From: CAZUEG01 sp043798775
GTDB lineage: Bacteria; Patescibacteriota; Minisyncoccia; Minisyncoccales; GWA2-46-15
Assembly (NCBI GenBank): GCA_043798775.1
Contig: JAZDOL010000049.1
Coordinates: forward strand, 1-8,363
DNA: 8,363 nt
Reading direction: 5' to 3'
Of this stretch, positions 1-6,820 are shown piece by piece. How positions within the stretch are numbered: the first letter of the stretch is position 1; each line of letters opens with the position of its first letter. The position numbers were made by a program, and so were the translations under genes. A model generated the notes under the pieces. That model worked only from the letters and a program-made list of their open reading frames with translations, was not told the DNA's origin and did not search any database.

Positions 1-4
1 GTGC

Positions 5-1228
5 ATGGAACAGGATCATTATGATGCCGAAGCTGTTATTAGGTATCTAAAACATTTTACAGATAACCATCAAGAAGTTGATACTCCGGAAGAGATTGGA
101 AAAGCTTTATTCGTGGCTTGCAATACCGAAGGGAAAAATAAACTTGCTCCGCCAACTGGAACCGTTATTTACCACAAAAGGGGTCCGTTTATTGAACTGG
201 AGATAACAGATATTCGTGATTTGCATATGTTAAATGGCGGTACACAAGAGGGATCGGCCGGCGGTTTTTATGATTCAAATAGGAATTTTTATATCCGTTG
301 GCGGGGATTGCCAAAGCATGTGGGAAATGCGCGTTTAGTTGTATATTTAAGCGGAAGCCGGGGAACGTTGGAGCACGAAGAAGGCCATTATGTTCACCGC
401 CTGGGCGAAAGAGCAAGAGATATCGTTTATGGAACCGAATTAAAAAGAAAAGACATTGTTGAAAAACGGCTAAAGGATCTGGAAAGGCTATATAGTTTTC
501 CTTGGAATATATCGAAGAGGAAAGAACTGGCCGGATTATATCAAGACGCCTTAAATGATTTACAGGCGGTATGTTACGACCGGGCAATGGGAGAATTCGT
601 GGCGTCTTTTAATGCAGGAGATTATCAATATACAAATTATCTTTACCTCGCCAGTCATTATCGGACAGATTCAAGCTATAATATGTATGACGATGTCTTT
701 GGCAAGCGTTGGAAAAAAATTCCTGCGCCGTTAAAATCGGCAGTTGAAATAAAAAGAGAGGAGTATAACAGCATTGTTTTAGATCAAGGATCTGCGCTGA
801 ATGTTCTTGCTACTAACCTGCGGATGATGGGATTAGAGCCGGAATACCGCGGTAAGATCGGTGCGTTTCTGCTTGATTGCCCCCTTACAGAGATTAGGGC
901 AGGTATTATAAGGGTGTTTGGCACGGAGTTTAATGTTGCGAAAACATACGCTGATCTTCAAAATAGTATTGAAATCAGCCACAGCGTTGTTAAAAATGTC
1001 GGTGCCGATATCGCGTTAATGAAACCTGCCGCAGAGAGAATCGATTACCTTGTTGATAGATTTATTCAAATAATTGAAGACAAAGTTGCCAGGCCGGTAA
1101 GAGAAGGTAATGATTTGTTTAAAGTATTTACATTGGCGCAGCCGGAGTTGGAAGCAATTGAGGCAGAAGCGAAACGGTTACGGAATCAGGCGCGGGTGAT
1201 CCGGTTAGATGATACAATCAATAAATAA
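5..1228 (+). CDS. Unrecognised protein with HEEGH zincin-like motif
   Basis: I do not recognise the family of this 407-residue protein. The most telling feature is HEEGH at residues 124-128, following a hydrophobic stretch (LVVYLSG, 111-117), which fits the HExxH zinc site of metallopeptidases. About 70 residues later MGEFVASF (195-202) offers Glu197 as a possible third ligand, reminiscent of the E-x-x-A pattern after HExxH in ImmA/IrrE-type peptidases. Residues 77-100 are Gly/aromatic-rich (NGGTQEGSAGGFY) and may be a beta region. The C-terminal third (about 310-400) is mostly helical and charged. There is no signal peptide or membrane segment, so it is probably cytoplasmic. The ATG at 5 is the first visible in-frame start, but the frame is open to the window edge, so the true start could lie upstream. 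The next gene begins 9 bp after the stop. The zincin reading is inference; the existence of the gene is well supported. Confidence 0.8.
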   Translation: MEQDHYDAEAVIRYLKHFTDNHQEVDTPEEIGKALFVACNTEGKNKLAPPTGTVIYHKRGPFIELEITDIRDLHMLNGGTQEGSAGGFYDSNRNFYIRWRGLPKHVGNARLVVYLSGSRGTLEHEEGHYVHRLGERARDIVYGTELKRKDIVEKRLKDLERLYSFPWNISKRKELAGLYQDALNDLQAVCYDRAMGEFVASFNAGDYQYTNYLYLASHYRTDSSYNMYDDVFGKRWKKIPAPLKSAVEIKREEYNSIVLDQGSALNVLATNLRMMGLEPEYRGKIGAFLLDCPLTEIRAGIIRVFGTEFNVAKTYADLQNSIEISHSVVKNVGADIALMKPAAERIDYLVDRFIQIIEDKVARPVREGNDLFKVFTLAQPELEAIEAEAKRLRNQARVIRLDDTINK

Positions 1229-1237
1229 TAAAACATT

Positions 1238-1741
1238 ATGAATATAATTATTGCTGTTTTGTTCGGAGTATCGGCGCTTATTTTCTCCCAATGGTTTGTC
1301 AGGAGTTTACTGGGATGGCTTAATGGCCAAGTGGAAAAATCAATTCCCGACTTGAAAATAACGGCCGATAAAATGAAAGCTGAAGGCGCTGATACCGAAA
1401 ATTTTGAGGAAGAAATCGCCGGTATATATTTAGTTAGGCACAAGAGAAAGCAATTATGGATATTTGCCTCAATAATCGGGGCAATGGAAACAGTATTTTT
1501 TGTGAGCGCCACTTTAGTCACCCTAATTGTTTTCTTTCCTGACCCCTTTGAAGCGATGTCAACGATTATTAAATTCGTTGCTGGCTGGCTGGCAATGAAA
1601 AGTATCGGCAGTTATCGGCAATGGACGGGAACAGTATTTGGCAGAATCTATTACTACATATTTATTATTGGATCTCTTGCAAATACCACTCTGGCGATTA
1701 CCGCCGGATATATCATCTATTTCCTAATTCTAAACTTTTAG
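1238..1741 (+). CDS. Small multi-pass membrane protein, unknown
   Basis: This 167-residue protein has about four hydrophobic segments: residues 2-24, 73-100, a weaker one near 107-121, and 136-164. Between the first and second is a charged, acidic stretch (32-70) that is probably a cytoplasmic loop, ending in a basic cluster (RHKRK, 67-71) in front of the second helix. No catalytic motif or known family is evident. It starts 9 bp after the preceding gene and has no Shine-Dalgarno sequence, since the bases before ATG are AT-rich. Its last codons and stop lie inside a 21-bp tandem repeat that runs on to the start of the next gene. It is likely co-transcribed with the zincin-like gene before it and the anchored nuclease after it, so a shared envelope role is possible but not shown. 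Confidence 0.75.
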   Translation: MNIIIAVLFGVSALIFSQWFVRSLLGWLNGQVEKSIPDLKITADKMKAEGADTENFEEEIAGIYLVRHKRKQLWIFASIIGAMETVFFVSATLVTLIVFFPDPFEAMSTIIKFVAGWLAMKSIGSYRQWTGTVFGRIYYYIFIIGSLANTTLAITAGYIIYFLILNF

Positions 1742-1770
1742 TTCCTAATTCTTAATTTCTAATTCCTAAT
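1721..1770 (+). repeat. 21-bp tandem repeat across a stop/start junction
   Basis: Units begin at 1721, 1742 and 1763, each opening with TTCCTAAT. The first two are 21 bp and agree at 17 of 21 positions; the third is cut off after 8 bp. The repeat covers the last codons and TAG stop (1739-1741) of the membrane protein gene and reaches into the ATG (1769) of the nuclease gene, filling the whole spacer. It leaves no room for a ribosome binding site. Confidence 0.7.
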
Positions 1771-2323
1771 GGCCGGCAAGCAGTACATAACCCCTAAGAA
1801 AATTATTTCGCTTTTTATCGCGATAATCGCTCTTTTTATTTCTTTATATACGGCACTTGTCAAACAAGAAGATACGCCGGTTAAAGAAAGCATTACGGGT
1901 TGTCAAAACGTTCCCGACCTTTCAGATAATAGCGAACGACTTGTTACCAAGGTGATTGATGGCGACACTTTTTTGATTGAAGGAGGATATAGCGTGCGGG
2001 TGTTGGGATTTGATGCCGACGAACGCGGTTATCCTTGCTATAACGTTGCTACCAAAAGAATGGAAGAATTAGTTCTTGATAAGGAAGTCCGATTAGAAAA
2101 GGGGCCAGACGATAAAGATCAATGGTGCCGTTATCTTCGCTATGCCCTTATCGGTGAAGATAATGTTGGTATTGTAATAGTGAGAGAAGGGCTGGCAGTT
2201 AGCCGAGCTTCTTCGGAGGGAGGTTTGTACCAGGAAGAATTTAGTGAAAGCGAAAAAGATGCTCGTGCCGAAAATATTGGTTGTAAGTGGAACGATCTCG
2301 TTACTGGCGAATCAACGGAATAG
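1769..2323 (+). CDS. Membrane-anchored staphylococcal nuclease-like protein
   Basis: This 184-residue protein is a thermonuclease (SNase) homologue, a calcium-dependent phosphodiesterase fold that cuts DNA and RNA. A basic N-terminus is followed by one hydrophobic helix (about 12-31) that acts as a signal anchor; no lipobox is seen, so the catalytic domain is probably outside the membrane. The SNase domain starts near residue 58. VIDGDTF (62-68) supplies the Asp pair (D64, D66), RVLGFDADE (77-85) supplies R77, D82 and E85 in the same spacing as SNase R35, D40 and E43, and WCRYLRYAL (119-127) supplies R121 as the R87 equivalent. GLA (141-143) and ARAENIGCKW (165-174) match the usual C-terminal helix. 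All key residues are present, so activity is expected. Cys45, Cys90, Cys120 and Cys172 could form disulfides outside the cell. A role in degrading external nucleic acid for uptake is inference. Confidence 0.9.
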   Translation: MAGKQYITPKKIISLFIAIIALFISLYTALVKQEDTPVKESITGCQNVPDLSDNSERLVTKVIDGDTFLIEGGYSVRVLGFDADERGYPCYNVATKRMEELVLDKEVRLEKGPDDKDQWCRYLRYALIGEDNVGIVIVREGLAVSRASSEGGLYQEEFSESEKDARAENIGCKWNDLVTGESTE

Positions 2324-2335
2324 GAACCATTAAAT

Positions 2336-2354
2336 AGTTTGTAACTGGCAAACT
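2336..2354 (+). promoter_or_regulatory. Small inverted repeat before the HD-deaminase start
   Basis: AGTTTG (2336-2341) and CAAACT (2349-2354) form a 6-bp inverted repeat with a 7-base loop, ending one base before the ATG at 2356. It lies where a ribosome binding site would be and could affect initiation. With only six pairs and no T-run, it may be chance. Confidence 0.25.
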
Positions 2355-2355
2355 T

Positions 2356-3411
2356 ATGATCTATTCGCAAAAAATCAGGGAAGCGATTGATTTCGCCGTA
2401 TGGGCTCACGAGGGGCAGAAACGGAAGGATGGAAAAACGCCCTATATCGTTCACCCCTTGGCCGTTGCTTTATTATTAACTAAAGCCGGAGCAAGCGAGG
2501 AAACGGTTATCGCCGGCTTGCTTCACGACATTGTCGAGGATTGTTCAATTACCCACGAAAGGATTGAAAACGAATTTGGAAAAAAAGTTGCCAACATTGT
2601 TCAGGAAGTAACCGAGGCGCCAAAAATATTTACCTGGAAAATGCGCAAAGCCGATGTTTTGAAGAAAATTCCCAAAATGAGCAAGGAAGCATTGATGGTA
2701 AAGTCGGCGGACATCGTCCATAATCTTAATAATTTAATTTTGGGTTACTATCACGAAGGGGCAATATTTTTAAAGAGGTTTAATGCCTCGAAGACCGATT
2801 TATTTAATTACGATCGAGAATTATTTAAAGCGCTAACAACCGCATGGAGAGATAATCCGTATCTTGGCGACTTAATCGCAATTGAAAAAGAAATTAATAA
2901 AATTACCAACCGTAAAAATATACTGGAAGACGGAGAAGTGTTCCACCGGCTATTTAATCTTGCCAAAACGGCAAAAGATCCGGAAGGAGCAGTTGCCTCC
3001 TGTATCACAAAAGGAAATGAAATTATTGTCGCTTCGGCGAGCGCCGATGATGGAATCCGCCATGCCGAAGATTTGGTGATTGAAAAAGCAAAAAAAGAAG
3101 GAGTTATTATTGATAGAAAAATGATCCTCTATACGACACTCGAGCCATGCAGCTATCGCAGTCCGCAAAATAAAGTATTTGATTGCGCGACAATTATTAT
3201 TAATTCGGGAATTAAAAATGTGGTATTCGCGGCCAAGGATCCGGAATATAGTAAAGATTCAAAAACCCGACTTGAAAAAGCGGGAATTAAGCGCCGTCAG
3301 GTAAAAGATAAAATATTGATCCGCGAGGCAACGATTTTATTTAATTCAACGATAAAAATTCCTTTTACATCAATGGGTTTGCCGCGGAAGAAATCACTGC
3401 CCGACGAGTAA
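2356..3411 (+). CDS. HD phosphohydrolase fused to RibD-like deaminase
   Basis: This 351-residue protein has two domains. Residues 1-180 are an HD domain of the RelA/SpoT/MESH1 type: AHEGQKRKDGKTPYIVHP (17-34), LLHDIVED (55-62) and KSADIVHNL (116-124) supply H33, H57, D58 and D119 as the metal site and E61/D62 as the catalytic acidic pair. No ppGpp synthetase, TGS or ACT domain follows. Instead residues about 194-330 form a cytidine-deaminase-fold domain: IRHAED (234-239, H236/E238), TLEPCSYRS (261-269, C265) and C277 complete the zinc site, and the GIKNVVFAAKDP segment (285-296) strongly resembles riboflavin deaminase RibD. No RibD reductase domain is present. Substrates are unknown; a nucleotide or modified nucleotide processed by both domains is plausible. 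The gene lies 32 bp after the nuclease gene and 26 bp before DUF763. Domain calls are firm; the joint function is inference. Confidence 0.88.
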   Translation: MIYSQKIREAIDFAVWAHEGQKRKDGKTPYIVHPLAVALLLTKAGASEETVIAGLLHDIVEDCSITHERIENEFGKKVANIVQEVTEAPKIFTWKMRKADVLKKIPKMSKEALMVKSADIVHNLNNLILGYYHEGAIFLKRFNASKTDLFNYDRELFKALTTAWRDNPYLGDLIAIEKEINKITNRKNILEDGEVFHRLFNLAKTAKDPEGAVASCITKGNEIIVASASADDGIRHAEDLVIEKAKKEGVIIDRKMILYTTLEPCSYRSPQNKVFDCATIIINSGIKNVVFAAKDPEYSKDSKTRLEKAGIKRRQVKDKILIREATILFNSTIKIPFTSMGLPRKKSLPDE

Positions 3412-3437
3412 TATTAGAAATAGTTTTAATCATTAGT

Positions 3438-4637
3438 ATGATCCAAAGAGGTATTGCCACCTTCGGTTTAGATACCGGAAAATGTCCTCCGTGGCTTTAT
3501 TATCGGATGGTTAAATTGGGGCGGGAGATGGTTAGAGTGATAGTTCAGGAAGACGGTCCCGATGAGTTTATCAAGCGGATCAGCGATCCGGCGTGGTTTC
3601 AGTCGTTAGGAACGGTTCTGGCATTTGATTGGAATGCTTCCGGCTTGACGACAATTCTTACCGCCGCCTTAAAAGAAGCAATCCGCGGAGAAGAGCGTAA
3701 TCTGGGAGTTTTTATTTGCGGTGGCAAGGGGAAAACATCAAGAAAAACCCCGGACGAAATAACTAATTGGGGCGAACGGCTGGCAATGTCTTACGAAAAT
3801 ACCAATAATCTTGTTTATAATTCAAAAATGGCGGCGAAGGTGGATAGCGCCTTGGTGCAGGACGGATTTCAGATTTATCATCACAGTTTTTTCTTTTCTA
3901 AAAACGGCGCATGGACAGTTGTCCAGCAGGGAATGAATCAGGCAAGTCAAACAGCCCGGCGCTATCACTGGTATTCAAAAAATGTAAAGGACTTGGTTGT
4001 TGAGCCTCATTCGGCAATTGAAAGCGAAATCTATTTTAAAAATGTACTGAATATGACCGCCAAATCAAGCGATAAAAGCCGTGACGTTTCCCGCGATTTG
4101 GTGTCAACGCAAGGATTTAGTACCTTAATGAAAGATATCCAGTTGTTAAGAAAATACAGCGCTCCTTTGTCGCAAATGGCAGAATATTCTTTGCCAATCG
4201 GCCAACAGCGGTTAAAGTTGAAGTTTATTAATTTGGAAAGCAAAGAGTTTACCACTCATCCGGTTGTCCGGGAAGATTTTTCTAAAAGCCGTTATTTGGA
4301 AAGGATATTGTGGCAGTTATGCGATTACAAGCCGGAAAATTACGAAAAATTATTGGCAACGAAAGGAGTGGGTCCAAAAACAATCCGCGCCTTGGCGCTG
4401 GTTAGTGAAATTATCTACGGCGCCAAGCCGTCTTATGAAGATCCGGCGCGTTACTCATTTGCCCATGGCGGAAAAGACGGTACTCCGTATCCGGTCGATT
4501 TGACAACATATGATCAAACAATATCGGCGATGAGAAAGTTTGTGGAAAAATCCAAACTGGCGATATCCGATAAGCAAAAAATAAATATTAAATTGGATAC
4601 TGCCACCTACAAACGGGAAAATAATTTCAATATATAA
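3438..4637 (+). CDS. DUF763 family protein
   Basis: This 399-residue protein matches the DUF763 family, known from archaea and scattered bacteria, with no established function that I can name. Family hallmarks appear in order: SDPAWFQ (49-55), FDWNASGLTT (63-72), GGKGKTSRKTPDEI (95-108), AKVDSALVQDGFQIYHHSF (133-151), WTVVQQGMN (159-167), ARRYHWYS (173-180) and EPHSAI (189-194). Near the C-terminus LLATKGVGPKTIRALALVSE (305-324) is a helix-hairpin-helix, a non-specific DNA-backbone binding motif, followed by the family's FAHGGKDGTPYPVD (341-354). The conserved His, Lys and Asp residues together with the helix-hairpin-helix suggest action on nucleic acid, but this is inference. The ATG start matches the usual family N-terminus (short lead, then PPWLYYRMVKL). 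The tail beyond about residue 375 is Lys/Asn-rich and probably disordered. It sits 26 bp after the HD-deaminase gene. Confidence 0.92.
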   Translation: MIQRGIATFGLDTGKCPPWLYYRMVKLGREMVRVIVQEDGPDEFIKRISDPAWFQSLGTVLAFDWNASGLTTILTAALKEAIRGEERNLGVFICGGKGKTSRKTPDEITNWGERLAMSYENTNNLVYNSKMAAKVDSALVQDGFQIYHHSFFFSKNGAWTVVQQGMNQASQTARRYHWYSKNVKDLVVEPHSAIESEIYFKNVLNMTAKSSDKSRDVSRDLVSTQGFSTLMKDIQLLRKYSAPLSQMAEYSLPIGQQRLKLKFINLESKEFTTHPVVREDFSKSRYLERILWQLCDYKPENYEKLLATKGVGPKTIRALALVSEIIYGAKPSYEDPARYSFAHGGKDGTPYPVDLTTYDQTISAMRKFVEKSKLAISDKQKINIKLDTATYKRENNFNI

Positions 4638-4674
4638 TAATCAACACCATGGGGCCTTATTGAAAACTAACAAA

Positions 4675-4989
4675 ATGCCATTTATAAAGAATAAAGAAAA
4701 TTTTATTTGTCAGAAATGCAAGAAAGAAACAATCGGTAACGGTTATACCGATCATTGCCCGCATTGCCTATGGTCAAAACATGTTGATATTAATCCCGGC
4801 GACCGCGCTTCGGATTGCGGCGGTTTAATGGAACCGATTGGTGTTAAGGTAAAAAGTGACGAATATACAATTTATTATCGATGCCAAAAATGCGGTTATC
4901 GGCATCGAGTGAAAGCAACTAAATATGATAATATAAACGAAATTATCCGACTAACTACCGAATTGCTGTATGACAACAAAAAAGATTAA
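4675..4989 (+). CDS. RNHCP domain zinc-binding protein
   Basis: This short protein carries the RNHCP domain, named for a conserved Arg-Asn-His-Cys-Pro motif; here the motif reads TDHCP. From the ATG at 4675 it has 104 residues with cysteines in knuckle-like pairs: C12/C15, C28/C31, a lone C48 and C70/C73. The family signature HCPHCLWSKHVD (27-38), NPGDR (40-44), CGGLMEPIGV (48-57) and RCQKCGYRH (69-77) is clear. These cysteines and nearby histidines should bind zinc. The biochemical role of the family is unknown to me. An in-frame TTG at 4660 would add five residues, but the ATG gives the compact N-terminus (FICQKC near residue 10) expected for the family, so I prefer it. The 3' end overlaps the following radical SAM gene by 20 bp, which suggests translational coupling. 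Confidence 0.88.
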   Translation: MPFIKNKENFICQKCKKETIGNGYTDHCPHCLWSKHVDINPGDRASDCGGLMEPIGVKVKSDEYTIYYRCQKCGYRHRVKATKYDNINEIIRLTTELLYDNKKD

Positions 4990-5794
4990 AATTGCCTGGG
5001 TTGGAAAACATTTTGGCGAAGAACCACCGCTGGTGGGAAATGAAAGGCAGGGAGCTGGGGGAATATTCTTCAGTGGTTGTAATTTGCGTTGTGTATTTTG
5101 CCAAAATTACCAGATCTCCCAAGAAGATTTATTCAATCAAGAAATAACACCTGAAGGATTGGCGGAAATAATGCTTAATCTGGAGAGGCAGGGAAGCGTT
5201 AATATTGATTTGGTAACGCCGACAATTTGGTATAAACAAATAAAAGAAGCGCTGACTATTGCTAAAAAAAATGGTCTGAAAATACCGATAGTTTGGAATT
5301 CAAACGGATATGAATCGATAGAAATTATAAAAGAAATGGCCGGGCTGGTTGATATATATCTTCCAGATTTTAAATACGGGATTGAAGAAATCGGCTGGAA
5401 ATATTCCAAAGTAAAACAATATCCGCAGATTGCTAAAATAGCAATTTCGGAGATGTACCGACAAGTCGGCAATTTGGAGATAAAAAATGGGCTGGCAAAA
5501 AAGGGACTCATTATCCGCCATCTGGTTATTCCTGGTAATTTGGAAAATAGTTATCGGGCGTTAGATATTATTGCCGAGATAGATAAAGATATCCATTTAA
5601 GTTTGTTAAATCAGTATTTTCCGGTCTTTAAGGCGAAAGAGTATCCCGAAATTAATCGGGAAGTTACCGAAGAAGAATTCGAAAAAATACAGGATTATGC
5701 TTTAAGGCTGGGATTTGAAAACGGCTGGATCCAAACCGACCGCAGTTCCGAAACCTTCCTTCCTGATTTTAAAAAATCGAATCCGTTTATTTAA
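4970..5794 (+). CDS. PflX-like radical SAM protein
   Basis: This 274-residue protein belongs to the radical SAM superfamily, in the group related to pyruvate formate-lyase activating enzymes (PflX/COG1313 type). SGCNLRCVFCQNYQIS (35-50) holds the CxxxCxxC cluster site with C37, C41 and C44. Other group features are HFGEEPPLVG (14-23), GSVNIDLVTPT (75-85), PIVWNSNGYE (106-115), DIYLPDFKYG (128-137), RQVG (164-167) and GLIIRHLVIPG (179-189). It should bind a 4Fe-4S cluster and S-adenosylmethionine; the target is unknown and no glycyl radical enzyme lies nearby. Relatives often carry an extra N-terminal cysteine-rich segment before the GEEP motif; here the protein starts only about 15 residues before it, so that segment is missing. 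The ATG lies inside the end of the RNHCP gene, and no better upstream start is seen. Confidence 0.9.
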   Translation: MTTKKIKIAWVGKHFGEEPPLVGNERQGAGGIFFSGCNLRCVFCQNYQISQEDLFNQEITPEGLAEIMLNLERQGSVNIDLVTPTIWYKQIKEALTIAKKNGLKIPIVWNSNGYESIEIIKEMAGLVDIYLPDFKYGIEEIGWKYSKVKQYPQIAKIAISEMYRQVGNLEIKNGLAKKGLIIRHLVIPGNLENSYRALDIIAEIDKDIHLSLLNQYFPVFKAKEYPEINREVTEEEFEKIQDYALRLGFENGWIQTDRSSETFLPDFKKSNPFI

Positions 5795-5812
5795 TCTTGG
5801 CAGCGCCACAGT

Positions 5813-5833
5813 GACGGAGGTCTTACCTCTGTC
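5813..5833 (+). repeat. Palindromic hairpin in intergenic spacer
   Basis: GACGGAGGT (5813-5821) pairs with ACCTCTGTC (5825-5833) through nine pairs including one G-T wobble, with a three-base loop. It begins 18 bp after the radical SAM stop. There is no T-run behind it, so a rho-independent terminator is not supported; a dispersed palindromic element or part of a structured RNA is more likely. Confidence 0.6.
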
Positions 5834-5921
5834 GGTCAACCATGTTCAACCCCGTAGGCCGAAGGTGCTGAGCGGTTAGCGAAGTGCCGAAAGTGCTGAG
5901 CGGTTAGCGAAGCATTGACCG
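5833..5921 (+). other. Possible structured RNA or repeat element
   Basis: CGGTCAA (5833-5839) can pair with TTGACCG (5915-5921), enclosing two tandem repeats that each can fold into their own small hairpin. The stretch is visibly richer in G and C than its coding neighbours. This arrangement of an outer stem around two repeated inner hairpins could be a non-coding RNA or a mobile repeat relic. I do not recognise a known RNA family, and both strands are possible. Confidence 0.35.
5858..5913 (+). repeat. Two tandem 28-bp repeats
   Basis: Units 5858-5885 and 5886-5913 are directly adjacent and identical at 26 of 28 positions. Each contains TGCTGA and TTAGCG around the loop GCGG (5866-5881 and 5894-5909), able to form a six-pair stem with wobble pairs. 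The two copies differ at the seventh and last bases. There are no spacers, so this is not a CRISPR array. Confidence 0.75.
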
Positions 5922-5932
5922 GTGGGCGGCTG

Positions 5933-5949
5933 CGGTTTGGTGAAAACCG
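5933..5949 (+). other. Short hairpin before the nuclease gene
   Basis: CGGTTT (5933-5938) and AAACCG (5944-5949) form a six-base-pair stem with a five-base loop. No T-run follows, so terminator function is doubtful. It lies about 40 bp before the nuclease start. Confidence 0.3.
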
Positions 5950-5987
5950 GTAAATCAGATAAGATAGACAATATCAATAATTAAAAA

Positions 5988-6746
5988 ATGATGTTCTATA
6001 ATCCTCGAAGAGTAAAAAATAAGTTTGACCCGAATTCCAAAGAGCCATTCCGTCTTAGCCGGTCAAGAATTGATACGTTCATAAAGTGTTCGCGCTGTTT
6101 TTATTTAGATCGCCGGCTGGGAATCGAACAGCCACCGTCGTTTCCATTCAACCTAAACAACGCCGTTGACGCGCTATTAAAAAAAGAATTCGATATCCAC
6201 CGCGCAAAAAAAACCGCTCATCCGTTAATGAAAGAGTATAAAATTAAAGCCGTTCCCTTTGCTCATGAAAAAATGGAGGAGTGGCGCGATGCCAAATTCC
6301 GGGGGATTACTTATCTTCATGAACCGACTAATTTACTAATCACCGGTGGGATAGACGATGTGTGGATTAATGAAAAAAAAGAATTACACATTGTTGACTA
6401 CAAGGCGACATCAAAGAATAGCGAGGTTTCCATAGATGCCGATTGGCAAATAGGATATAAAAGGCAGGTAGAAATATACCAGTGGCTTTTCAGAAAGAAC
6501 GGCTTTAAAGTTTCCGATATAGCTTACTTTGTATATTGCAACGGCGACGCCGATAAGGAGGCGTTCGATGGCAAGTTGGAGTTTAAAATAAAAGTTATTC
6601 CCTATAAAGGAGATGATAGTTGGATAGAAGAAACTATAATCGAGTTATATAAAACATTAATGAAAAACACGATACCCCCAGCAGATTCAGAGTGTGATTA
6701 TTGCCGTTATCGCCGGGCGGTTAACGAAGCCGAAGAAAATTACTAA
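5988..6746 (+). CDS. PD-(D/E)XK nuclease with Fe-S-like cysteines
   Basis: This 252-residue protein is a RecB/AddB/Cas4-type PD-(D/E)XK nuclease. SRSRIDTFIKCSRCFYLDRRL (24-44) is the N-terminal region typical of this group. GGIDDVWI (120-127) gives the first acidic metal ligand, HIVDYKAT (134-141) gives D137 and K139 of the catalytic core, and RQVEIYQWLF (159-168) is the Q-x-x-x-Y motif IV (Q160, Y164). C34 and C37 near the N-terminus and C236 and C239 near the C-terminus are arranged like the four-cysteine iron-sulfur staple of AddB and Cas4, although the spacing is not classical. It is a stand-alone nuclease; a UvrD-type helicase starts about 0.9 kb downstream beyond the transposase, so the two may act together on DNA ends. 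No other cas genes are present, so I do not call it Cas4. The start has no Shine-Dalgarno sequence, and a second ATG follows immediately. Confidence 0.88.
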   Translation: MMFYNPRRVKNKFDPNSKEPFRLSRSRIDTFIKCSRCFYLDRRLGIEQPPSFPFNLNNAVDALLKKEFDIHRAKKTAHPLMKEYKIKAVPFAHEKMEEWRDAKFRGITYLHEPTNLLITGGIDDVWINEKKELHIVDYKATSKNSEVSIDADWQIGYKRQVEIYQWLFRKNGFKVSDIAYFVYCNGDADKEAFDGKLEFKIKVIPYKGDDSWIEETIIELYKTLMKNTIPPADSECDYCRYRRAVNEAEENY

Positions 6747-6820
6747 TTTATGAAAGGAGATAAAACAGAAAAAAACGGTATCTATTGTATTCGAAAATAA
6801 GTATTAAATTGATAAAATGT

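Noticed and set aside
189..587. Minus-strand open frame of 132 codons.
   Set aside because: It is antisense to the zincin-like gene, with no recognisable motif and in a fully one-directional gene array.
2356..3411. Annotation as RelA/SpoT or as RibD.
   Set aside because: Only the hydrolase-type HD domain and only the deaminase domain are present; synthetase, TGS, ACT and RibD reductase parts are missing.
5858..5913. Part of each 28-bp unit resembles a tRNA D-arm (GCTGAGCGGTTAGC), suggesting a tRNA or tRNA-like gene.
   Set aside because: No acceptor stem, anticodon arm or T-arm can be laid out around it, and the motif is simply repeated in tandem.
5858..5913. Repeats of 28 bp, a CRISPR-like length.
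   Set aside because: The two copies are directly adjacent without spacers, and no cas genes are present.
5988..6746. Cas4 as the identity of the PD-(D/E)XK nuclease.
   Set aside because: Cysteine spacing is not classical and there is no Cas1, Cas2, effector or array nearby; a general RecB/AddB-like nuclease is the safer call.
6790..6818. Promoter with -10 GATAAAAT at 6811-6818.
   Set aside because: The -35 position is poor (TTCGAA), and the predicted start would fall inside the terminator stem.
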